Shown here: in pieces, positions 55,010-64,000 of the stretch
Numbering within the stretch: the stretch's first letter is position 1
Layout: each line of letters begins with the position of its first letter
NCBI RefSeq assembly: GCF_963678635.1
Contig: NC_087066.1
Span: 53,708,312 to 53,772,311 of the forward strand
From: Symsagittifera roscoffensis
Lineage: Eukaryota > Xenacoelomorpha > Acoela > Convolutidae
Length of the DNA: 64,000 nt
Direction of reading: 5' to 3'
Translations under genes and position numbers: made by a program
Notes under the pieces: model-generated
Seen by the model: only the letters and a program-made list of their open reading frames with translations
What the model was told of the DNA's origin: nothing
Database searches by the model: none

Positions 55010-55015
55010 AATAAA
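55010..55015 (+). promoter_or_regulatory. Candidate polyadenylation signal of supervillin
   Basis: AATAAA lies about 240 bases after the stop codon. It is a plausible 3'-end signal in AT-rich DNA and could be chance. Confidence 0.35.
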
Positions 55016-58000
55016 ATGTTCGAAATATGTTCACGGCTGAGCAAGTTATGTACGATGGAAAATGTCTGATCACTATCAACTACTAGCAATATCAATTTAT
55101 GTTATCATTGGATTGAACTTAACTCTATCTTCCTGACTGCGTTCAATTTAGTTGATCATTTACACCTGACTATTTGATACTGGGATAAATGCTAGTTTTA
55201 GAAACTGATCGATATTATGATTTGATAGCTGTTTGATAGCTAAGATGATTATTTTGATACTTGAATCACAGCTGCCTTGATGGCACAATTGCGCTATACT
55301 GACCTACAGAAAGGCATTAATTTAGAAATAGATTAACTATGTTAATTTTCTATTACAGATCTTTATTATGATGACAATATTTTGCTTCTGAGATTAAAAA
55401 TAATAAAAAAAAAGTTGATAAATGCAGCTTTTCTGGATATGATTTGGTAATGACTATCGTTACGTTGAGTCTTCCACTGAAACCAGATAGCAGAACATTC
55501 TTAACTTGAAGAGCAGTTTAACGGGGGTTATCGATGTTCTCAATTTGAAACCGTGATGTGTTACTGTTGTGCATGTTCTTCAATTTTGACTTGGACTAAA
55601 GTTATGAGAATTTTGTGACATTAAGTGACGACACTTTGTAGGTCATGTAGTTTGGGATATTTTGGGAAGTCCACATATTGGTTCTTGCTTAGTGTTTTTT
55701 GGTATGAGAGAGAAAGGCTTGACTACTTCAATGGAACAGCAATTAAGCAAATCCAGAAATCAAGTACTTAAAATAGCTGTAAATTGTGTATCGGCATGGA
55801 GTAACCCTAGTGGAAAATGGAGAGGAACTTTGTATTCGGGTGTGGTTTAGTTTTTTCTTTTTGTTTTCCACGCAAAATCAGGTACAACAAATAATCATCA
55901 GGGTGAGTTGAGCTTTATCTTATATTTACACAAGCAATGCTTGTGTTATAGTATGAGCTATTTTTTTTTCCAAACTAAGTCGCAGATGTTGTTGCGATAA
56001 AATGTTTTCATTTCGAAAGTGTTCAATTTGATCGATAACCAGCTATTAAGTACAGCCAATGCTAAAGATCTTAACACAGACTATGTTTGTTCCGACTTTC
56101 GTAACGAAAGTAACGGAATATTTGTGCTCGGGGTGGTTTTTATTTCTTCAGACAAATTTCGACTTTTTAACTAGCCATTTTTGACTGGATTTTTTATATC
56201 ATTCAAAAAGCATGGTTAGCCTGAGCTTAAATTTGGAAAGATATATCACCTCTGATATTTTTTCGTGAAGTTATGGGTTTTAAAAATTGGTATTTTGGCC
56301 AGTTTGGGACAATAAACGAGAGATATATTTCGCGCTATTAACGCGTAAGCAGAGAACTAATCCGTCATAGAATTTGTTCCAAATTGGTTGACGGAAGCTT
56401 ATTTGCCATTATTGATTTGTTACTAGGAGCGAAATTTATCACTTTGTTTTAAATATGTCGTGTGGGGGGATGATTTTCACTAAATTTCTTAAATTAAATA
56501 AAAATCATTTTATGTTTTGTTACATTTAGTTTTTCCATGTTATTACTGCTCCACAAAGTGAGGCATGTTAGTTGGTAGATTTTTCTTTTCTTTTTCAAAT
56601 TGACTGGTACTGCGTGATAATTGGCGAGTGTCACTTAAGAAAATTTGTAGACTTAAAGTTTTACTGATTCAGTTTTCACAGTAACGTTACTGGTCATATT
56701 TACGCTTGTGTATGTGATGTGCAACTTTGCCTCTGTGTAAAGCCCTATCAGTCGCAATTCTAACGACTCAAATATCTTTCAAAACGAAGTTGTCCCATTA
56801 TCGGAAAACCAGATTTGAAATTTTAGATTTTTCGTCTAATTTTGAGCAAGTAAAGCGAGCGAGCACGCTTACAAAAGCTTATTGGAATAATTTAAAAATT
56901 TGAAATCGCTTTATTTAAGCCGTAAAAATTAAGTTTTTTTGAGTATTTTAGTGCCTTTTTTGAATCAAACACTTCAAAAGCTGTAGAATATTTTTGTTAT
57001 TCTTGTCAGTTTTCCATAGAAATTTTTTTTCCAAATTGCTTTTTTTACTATGAGTCTCGAATTTTCTCAAACTCTAGTTTTTGTTCAGATCCTTTTATCA
57101 CACAACGCCGAAAGAATACTTTAATTTGAAAAAACTTTTTTTATATTTTTAGGACTATGGTCAGAACATACTGTGCTAATTGCACAGTAACAGATTATCC
57201 TTGTTCGACTGTTTTTTCGTTGTAGCCGGTTTAAAGAAAACTGATATAATATTCTTGTGTACCAATTAATTTGCAACAGGTGTAACTCGATTGAAAACGT
57301 TTTCATCAGCTTTAGATTTTCTCGTTAAACGGCATGCAAAAACAGGTTAATCTGTAACGTAATTTCCTAGAAGGTTGAAGGGTAACCATTTAGTAGATAT
57401 ACAAGTTCTGTACAGCATCTTTTGGAGAAAAAAAAACATGACATCATAATTTTTGTAAAGGTAGAAAATTAGAAGGGAACGGTAGATGTGAAGGGCAGTT
57501 ATATAATCCAGCTTCAGACTAATCCATCGATAAACAGATTCGTTGAATTTATCGATGTTCACTAACAAACCATATGGTGACATTGGCAAACTATAGCTGA
57601 GACCCTTACCAGTAAAATACATGCCGAGATAAATTTGAAAAATTACGTTTCAGATAAATAGCTTTCAGATAGAAAAAATCACGTTTCTAGGATCAGATAG
57701 CTTTTCATTGATTTAACTCCTTGCGTTCTTCTTTCAAGGAAAGAACTCACCGGATTACAAAAATCTTCAAACCCCAAAACTTTGATTTATCGCAGTAAGA
57801 TATGAGACGCTGTCAAAAGCTATACGAAAATCAAAATCAACAAGTAGATTGGGCTACACTTGACAATTTGTTCGTTTCAGAGCATTCGCCTTACCGCTAA
57901 AAGAGGGTGGAAGCTTGGCTTATATGGAAGGTTTTTCATGCGTCTAAAAGTCACTTGGTGGCCGTAAATAGATGCAGATGGTGGCCGTAAATAGATGCAT

Positions 58001-59890
58001 GAACCTAGGTTTATTGCCTAGGTTTGGGAGGATACAGCTGCTGGACTCGAAATTCAAAGTGGTGGGCTTCAAATTCAATTTTAATTGTTTTTTTTTAAAT
58101 TTGTTTTTTTTTGCACAATTAGTGGTCGAACTGTTTGAAACGAAAATCCATTTTGATTTATTCCTGTAAAATGAAAAATTAACACCTAATGATTTTGTAT
58201 TATTTTACTTTTAAGAGCAATGAACGTAGTGAAGACTCTCATATAGGTCTTGCTGATTTTTTTTGTTTTTTTTTCAGGAAAAAAATTAAATATTGATGCA
58301 TTTAGGGATAATGCACTTTTTGGGTTCAATTGAAACTCATCTCCTGAAAGTGACGTACATAGCACTATCCAAATACGAACGTGGAAATGGCGACAAAAAC
58401 TTGAACGAATTGTAGTTTCCAAAGTGGAATTTATTTTTTAGATTTCCAGCGGAATAAACAATTTACCTATTGATCAAGTTTTCTCAATTTGGGTTCATGT
58501 TATCAAAAAAGCGCAATCATAAATTGTTCTGGAAATTTAAAGAGCTTAAAGGGCATCTATTTTTTCTTTGAAATTCGAAAGTTGAGATTTTTTAAGAAAG
58601 GTTTGTTTTATATTTACTTGCGTTCATTACTCTTTTCTAAACTTAAGTTGAGATTTTTTTGAGAAAGTCAGTGTTTTTTATATTAACTTGCGTTCATTAC
58701 TCTTTTCTAAACTTAAGTATTTTTAAAGTTGTTTCAGTCGTATTCCGTTTTCCAAAAATTCAAAAAATTTTCTCAACTAAATTAGAGTCTGGATTGAAAT
58801 GTAAAATTTTGTCGAGGGTAGAGTCGAGACACTATTTTACCGCATTGTTGTTAAGACTAACTCGTGACAGATGTTAGCAACAGCGCAATAGGCTATCGAC
58901 AATCTGACGAAAAAGTGGGAGCGCGAAGCTGTCTCGCGAGTTCATTTGTTGGCTTACCCTTTAAATATGGACACAATATTTTTTTTACACCTGGACAAGA
59001 TATTTTTGTTTTTACACATTAGTTTTTTTGGAAACGATACTTTCTGAACCGGTGGGTGTGGGTGAGTTTTTCGTATCTCTGCCTGGTCAATGCGGTTCGA
59101 CGCATGAGCTAACTACCTTTGCGACAAACAAGGGTTTTGCAATCGGGTACAAGACTTTTTCACGTTACGAACTTAGTTCAAAGTGTGACTGCGATTGGTG
59201 GTCATGTCATCTCTATCTGCACTTGCGTCAACGTACGAACAGACAGTTTTCGAGCATGTCAGCATTTGAAGTGCCCGTTCTGTTCGAATTTTTTTGTTGC
59301 ACTTCTACCAATTCCGGCTTAGAAGGTTTCCGCTAATAATTAGAGTCCTCTTCTTTAGTCGTTTGACTTAAAAAAAACTTTTTTAGGGAACCTATTTTTT
59401 TTATGAGTTCTCTAGTTTTTCCTTTAAAAACTTTTATTCGGCACAACGTATGTCTGCTCAAGAATTGTCGGCTTTGTTCATTTTGATTTTGTTAATTTTT
59501 GGTAGATCAATTCTTTTCAAAAAAATATTGGATTAATTTTTTACGGCTTTCATTAACATTTCTGACGGTTAGTTTATCTTGCTAAGTATGTGTTGTATTG
59601 CAAGTAGTGCGAAGCTTCGCCTTACCTCAGTTTGTAAACTTGTAAAGGTGCATCTGCTTCAATTCAAAGTTTTCGGATTTTTGTCTGCAATTTATATTAT
59701 TTGTGATCACATATTTTTTTTCGAGTATTCGTTTCATTTGAAAGTAGTGATAGTCACTCATTTTATATCGCAAGTGAAAAGAAAGTGCACATGAAAAACG
59801 GCCTAAATGTCAATGATTTTGAGCAAAAATTGTTTCAAACTGCTTTGAAATTTTTCTTGAACACTAATTTGCGCATGTAATGTTTTGTTT
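55016..59890. other. Intergenic DNA between supervillin and FHIP, dispersed repeats
   Basis: No gene recognised. 56850-57210 and 58205-58700 repeat parts of 46.35-47.35 kb. A local tandem duplication of about 65 bp occurs at 58605-58715 (TTGCGTTCATTACTCTTTTC twice). A frame at 59028-59336 is Cys/His-rich, but its spacing fits no known finger. Confidence 0.5.
58605..58720. repeat. Direct repeat containing TTGCGTTCATTACTCTTTTC
   Basis: Two copies about 65 bp apart, each followed by TAAACTTAAG, lie inside the dispersed repeat. Confidence 0.85.
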
Positions 59891-59899
59891 CTGAGATTT

Positions 59900-60460
59900 T
59901 AGTTTGAATCGAAAGTACGGGTTGTAAGAAGCGCCCCTGCATAAGCGGTTACGCCTAAATTTTTTACACAAAAAATAATGGCCCTCGGAAAAGTCGAATT
60001 TTCAATTTTTTGACCTTTTTTTAAAAACTTTTCTCGAAGAGTACCCTCTCAAATCGGAGGTTCTGAATTTTGATGGGTAGAACGGGTTGTGGGAGTTTCG
60101 CCTGCATAAGCGGTTACGCCCATTTTTTTATACAAAAAGTTTTGATCCTCGGTAAAGTCAAATTCTCGATTTTTTTAAACCGTTTCTGTTTCTTGAAATT
60201 TTTACTTCTCTCGAAAACTACCTTCCCAAATCTAATGAACAACGTTTTAAGCATCTTTTAACCTAACAAGCTCTTGTAATCACTTCAATTTTCAAGAAAA
60301 CTGAAGTAATTGATGAAATTAACAGATTTTGAAGTCATTATATTGGGATTTACTTTTCTTTGCTATAGGTCTGTTTTTGAAATTACCTTTGTCCTTTCGC
60401 GTCAATACAAAAATTTCTAAAGTTATCAAACAGGTATTTCCAGCTTTAGCTGGCCTCTAG
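59900..60460 (+). mobile_element. Helitron-like element family B, 3' end
   Basis: Two internal units with a 165-bp period (GCATAAGCGGTTACGCC at 59939 and 60104) precede an end made of hairpin CCAGC-TTTA-GCTGG, then CCT-CTAG, followed by T. It shares units and end with 38.24-39.36 kb. The 5' terminus is not identified, so the start is approximate. Confidence 0.55.
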
Positions 60461-60815
60461 TTAACATCAGCGGAACATTCTTCTGCTTATTCGAAAATGG
60501 AAAGGAAACAAAATTTTGCTTCCTGCGCGTTTAATTAGCAGCGGAGTAAATTCGCAGTAAGATTGACTTGAATTGCAACGAGATTGTCCAAAGACTTTGC
60601 AGAACTCAATTTCATATGCGATGCCCTCTTTTTTCAACCTGGCATATTTCGTTCAAAATTAAACTACGAAGAATTCTTTTTTGTTCACATTTGACTATTT
60701 CTGCTTTGTTTTACAGATCCAATGAACGTTTCTGACGACAACAATGCGACAATGATGACACGAAAACGCTTAATCAGCTCTAAAAGTGCAGAATCTGTTG
60801 TAATAACAGCTGCCA
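60461..60815. other. Region upstream of FHIP, possible 5' untranslated sequence
   Basis: An acceptor-like TTGTTTTACAG (60716) precedes a short frame starting ATG at 60722 in another reading frame (MNVSDDNNATMMTRKRL) that stops at 60836. It could be a 5' exon, an upstream ORF or chance. Confidence 0.35.
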
Positions 60816-63800
60816 ATGGACTCGCTGGTGACCGGTGAGCCATGTGACGGAATCTGCAAGTTTGCATGCTTTTTAAACAACGATTCATTGCATGTCGTTA
60901 CTATCAAACGAAAATGCCCGTGTAAGGAACCAAAATTGTGCACGATTTACAACGGAGGCTTCCTTTTAAATTCCGATTCTAAATTAATTCACGAGATCGC
61001 GCTTGTATGCATGGAAGCGTTCTACAGTCATTGGCGTCAAATTCAAGACGTATTCAACAAATATTCATCCGTCAACAAAGCCCTGAGGTCGTCCAACCTC
61101 AATTTACATTCTTCGACTGGAGCTCCTAAAAATAGTACAGATGATACGAGCGAAGAGAGCAATGATTTGAACTCAGTTTTGAATAATTTGAACTCGATTG
61201 CGCTGTTAATCTGCGCTGAATGTCAACCATTTACTTCGAAAGTTCCGAACGGATTTCTTGAATTGAATCACGGAGCACAGCGAAACGGCAAAAGCGATGA
61301 TTCCTTGCATCATACATGCGGGCCCTTGCTATCTGCGCTCATAAAGTATCGAATTCTAGAAAGATGCTCGGAATTTTGCGCGGTTAATGCGGGAAGCAAC
61401 GCTGACAGTGCCAAAGTGCAGCTGTTGAATATTTACAGAATTCTAGTGAGTCAAGCAAAGCAGCCCATTTTCATTTTTGAAGCTCCCACGAAGGCAATTT
61501 TGAATATCATCAGTGAGTGCAGAACGTACAGCTCGCCTAATGTGGAGTGCATCTTACTGAGCTTACTGTACGATTTGAGTTGGCTTTTCAGCAATGAACC
61601 GAAAGTTTTCAAATTGTTTTCTCAGTTTTCGCTCAGCCAATCACAGCCGGATCTGTTGCCTTTGAGTATTCTAGTTGTCTACATGTACCGAGACAATGAG
61701 CTGGGCGAGCTGGCTCGCAAATCGATCTACCTGATTTTTTCGGCCATCAGTTTGGACTACTCCATGATCAAGTATGTTTCTGAGAAGTCATGCTTTTGTC
61801 CAGTGTTAGCTACTGGAATAAGCGGAACTTACTCCTCGCTTCCGACTATTTTACCCCAGAATTATCTCCGCCTACCGGTGTTATATGAATCCGACTGCAC
61901 AAATGTGCCTTATTTGTCCAATTTCATGCAAGCGGTGCAATTTTGCAATTCTCTGTGCAACATATCACACAAACTTGTCCGCGAGAGCATTGCGGATTTT
62001 ATTCTGGCCGGGTTTCTCTGTCCGATCATCCTCCCCTCGATCAGTCAGGCGTCGTGTGCCGAAGCTGTGGCTTCGACTGCATATCTAGACTTTTTCCTTC
62101 GAACCATTTCCGAAAGTAGCTTAATGCGTTGTGCCGTTAACTTCGTGCTAACCACTAAAGTGGACAGCCAACCTTTGATAAACTTGATAATAAGTCGAAT
62201 TAACAACCCGGATATTTCTTCTCAACGTGAATCTGTAGCGTCTAGTCTCGAGGATACTACTAGTGTTGGCGATTCAGTGGGTAGTTCAGGTGGTGTCTTG
62301 AGTCGAGCTCTGAGTGTAGCCTCGTTATGTTTCATCGCCACCTTAGTTAACCTCAAATCCGAAGATGTTATGCTGGAACTGTTTCTCAGATTCCTTCTTC
62401 CATGCGATCATATCTTGACCACTCAAAGACCCTGTCTAGCAGCTCATCAAGCAGACGTGTATGGAAAATCAGTGGAGAAGTTTCTAGCCTTGATTCCATC
62501 TGCATGTAGAAAAGCCAGACATAGACCGTTGGTTCTGGTTAAAAATACAGGCAGACCTCCGGTTGTGAATCTAAACGTGCCTGTACAATCTCTAAGTGGA
62601 TCTGTAAGACTGTCGTCGACTTCTTCTGGAAAAGTGATTCAAAGACTTCAAAGGAACATTTCTGCGCCTCAATCTGCGAGTTTAAGCGTACGAGAGAAAG
62701 TGGTCAGTGGAAGCGAAGAAGCTGCATCGTCGGACGTGGATGTCGTGACATTAGCGCAATATGAGACTTCCTATTTCGATTATTTGGCCGACGCAAAAAG
62801 CCGAATTGAGGAATGTTATTTTGCATCCACCGATTGGAATTGTAAATACAACACGGGAAAGGAGACAAAACCCAGAACCACTCACGACGCAATGGCCAGA
62901 AAGAATTTTCGGCCGTTCAAAATGCAATTGACTAAAAGTATAGAAAACATCCATTTAACAAATGGTAACAGTTCGGCCAAGCGAAACATAACAACGTGGC
63001 ACGAACATAAGCGCAGTTTGAAAAATATTCCAGCTGAACAGTTTTTCGAAGAATTGGATGTTGAAGAGTTCATGAGGATCAAAGCAGATGTTCACTTAGA
63101 TGAATGCAATGGAACTCTGGGATCATCATTGATTCGAGAAAAAGAAATGTGTGAAAAAATTGATTCCGTGCTTACTGATTCTTTTGAAGATGTGTTGCAA
63201 AATGGTGCTGATGTTGACTCCTACGAAGATGCCAAATTAAGTTCATGTGCCGATATTTCAAATGAGAGACCAAAAAAATTGGCTTTGCTTACATTCGATT
63301 CAGCGAACCTTTTGTCCATCGATTCGCCCTTGCCATCTATTGGATCTCCCTCAAATCCACATGTATGTGAAAATCAAATTTACTTGTCAAGCTCGAAAAG
63401 TACGCAATCATTTTCAGACGCGCTTAGAAGACAAGACATTGATCTGTCGTCAAGCATGAATAGTGACCGGGGAAACTTTTCCTTGTCTTTAGGCTCTACA
63501 GAGGCAAAGAAAACTTTCAAGCAGGGTGTGACCTCTCCTACAAAGTCAATTCCTAATGTTTACATGGGTCCTTGTTTTGCGGCCCTCTTTGCAAAACTGG
63601 AGGCGTTTTGCGACAGTGATTTTCATTTGAATCTAGTTTTGACGGGAGTTTTTGCATCCTTAGTGGCCTACCCAATGCCTTTGCTTAAGTCTTATCTTCT
63701 AAACCCGAATATGTTATTCCAACCATCTGTCAAAACTCTCTATACAGTTTTGCAGAAACTACGTTCCAAAGTTGACCAATACGCCCAATCCATTGACAAC

Positions 63801-64000
63801 TTCCAGGAGTTGCTCCTAAGAGGTCGCTACTATTTCGCAAATATGGAACGGTTTGAAGATGTAACTCTGGAAGAATATTTTTCCTCTGGATCCAATACAG
63901 ACTTATCAGAAAGTGGGAGCGCTAAAAACTCATCGGATAAAAAATTCCCAACCTTGATGCTGGACGCTATACTGCGTCGAAGAAAATCGAAGAGCTCAAA
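60816..64000 (+). CDS. FHIP1: FHIP (FAM160A) homologue, 3' end beyond window
   Basis: FHIP proteins join FTS and Hook in the FHF complex, which links dynein/dynactin to early endosomes. The frame is open from ATG 60816 for 1061 codons with no stop to the window end. Recognised blocks: FYSHWRQIQDVF (about residue 68), LVVYMYRDNELGELARKS (about 286), SCFCPVLATGISGTYSSLP (about 325), ASTAYLDFFLRTISESSL (about 418), LVNLKSEDVMLELFLRFLLP (about 510) and GPCFAALFAKLE (about 918), followed by YLLNPNMLFQPSVKTLY (about 960). The middle (about 560-910) is Ser-rich and poorly conserved, as in the family. The start is the most upstream in-frame ATG after a TAA at 60804. The first 60 residues are Cys-rich and not conserved, so the true start could be ATG 61011 or a spliced upstream exon. 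Confidence 0.92.
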   Translation, partial: MDSLVTGEPCDGICKFACFLNNDSLHVVTIKRKCPCKEPKLCTIYNGGFLLNSDSKLIHEIALVCMEAFYSHWRQIQDVFNKYSSVNKALRSSNLNLHSSTGAPKNSTDDTSEESNDLNSVLNNLNSIALLICAECQPFTSKVPNGFLELNHGAQRNGKSDDSLHHTCGPLLSALIKYRILERCSEFCAVNAGSNADSAKVQLLNIYRILVSQAKQPIFIFEAPTKAILNIISECRTYSSPNVECILLSLLYDLSWLFSNEPKVFKLFSQFSLSQSQPDLLPLSILVVYMYRDNELGELARKSIYLIFSAISLDYSMIKYVSEKSCFCPVLATGISGTYSSLPTILPQNYLRLPVLYESDCTNVPYLSNFMQAVQFCNSLCNISHKLVRESIADFILAGFLCPIILPSISQASCAEAVASTAYLDFFLRTISESSLMRCAVNFVLTTKVDSQPLINLIISRINNPDISSQRESVASSLEDTTSVGDSVGSSGGVLSRALSVASLCFIATLVNLKSEDVMLELFLRFLLPCDHILTTQRPCLAAHQADVYGKSVEKFLALIPSACRKARHRPLVLVKNTGRPPVVNLNVPVQSLSGSVRLSSTSSGKVIQRLQRNISAPQSASLSVREKVVSGSEEAASSDVDVVTLAQYETSYFDYLADAKSRIEECYFASTDWNCKYNTGKETKPRTTHDAMARKNFRPFKMQLTKSIENIHLTNGNSSAKRNITTWHEHKRSLKNIPAEQFFEELDVEEFMRIKADVHLDECNGTLGSSLIREKEMCEKIDSVLTDSFEDVLQNGADVDSYEDAKLSSCADISNERPKKLALLTFDSANLLSIDSPLPSIGSPSNPHVCENQIYLSSSKSTQSFSDALRRQDIDLSSSMNSDRGNFSLSLGSTEAKKTFKQGVTSPTKSIPNVYMGPCFAALFAKLEAFCDSDFHLNLVLTGVFASLVAYPMPLLKSYLLNPNMLFQPSVKTLYTVLQKLRSKVDQYAQSIDNFQELLLRGRYYFANMERFEDVTLEEYFSSGSNTDLSESGSAKNSSDKKFPTLMLDAILRRRKSKSS

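Noticed and set aside
59028-59336. Cys/His-containing frame in the intergenic region
   Set aside because: Cysteine spacing fits no zinc-finger class, and a related non-coding segment occurs in supervillin intron 5.
60722-60838. Short frame upstream of FHIP as the first coding exon
   Set aside because: It is in another frame; joining it by a GTGAGC donor to an acceptor at 61030 would remove the conserved VCMEAFYSH part, so it was left as possible 5' sequence only.

Overview
The window is AT-rich (roughly one third G+C by eye) animal nuclear DNA. It holds long spliced genes, GT-AG introns of 0.2 to 7 kb, and many transposable elements of metazoan type: Penelope-like, LINE, Ty3/Gypsy-like, Mutator/Phantom-like, hAT and Helitron. 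There are no bacterial signatures such as operons or Shine-Dalgarno sites. The two recognisable host genes are metazoan: a supervillin homologue and an FHIP (FAM160A) homologue. I cannot name the species.

Layout. 1-4.2 kb: a decayed minus-strand Gypsy-like gag-protease remnant running off the left edge. 4.2-8.4 kb: mostly featureless AT-rich DNA, with a 21-base G run, one candidate terminal exon of an unidentified minus-strand gene and a perfect 18-bp inverted repeat. 8.4-26.3 kb: retroelements rearranged by segmental duplication. An old Penelope-like element (PLE) remnant is followed by two nearly identical tandem units of about 5.8-6.8 kb, each carrying the same dead PLE (accessory ORF, reverse transcriptase with an inserted PHD-like finger, GIY-YIG endonuclease). 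A third, partial unit is interrupted by a 5'-truncated LINE with an 11-bp target duplication and poly(A) tail. 26.4-27.5 kb: a non-autonomous Helitron.

27.69-54.77 kb: an 18-exon supervillin gene on the plus strand. All exon phases join to give a 1191-residue protein with gelsolin-like repeats and a C-terminal villin headpiece. Its introns carry Helitrons (two families with roughly 165-bp internal tandem repeats), five hAT-type MITE copies (two with perfect 8-bp target duplications, one more internally deleted with a perfect one), and, in the 7-kb intron 15, two nested Phantom-like Mutator transposons with FLYWCH/MULE transposase remnants. Most introns are GT-AG, but intron 7 is best read as GA-AG and intron 16 as GC-AG.

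54.8-60.8 kb: intergenic DNA with dispersed repeats and a Helitron-like end. 60.8 kb to the right edge: an FHIP homologue in one exceptionally long uninterrupted coding exon (over 3.18 kb) that runs off the window. The supervillin product should act at the actin/membrane cortex and the FHIP product in dynein-linked endosome transport; nothing in the sequence suggests the two are functionally coupled. The most unusual material is the pair of nested Phantom-like elements, whose terminal repeats share a 12-bp terminus but use unrelated short tandem repeats, together with the probable GA-AG intron, the Helitron hairpins and the tandem duplication of an already dead PLE.
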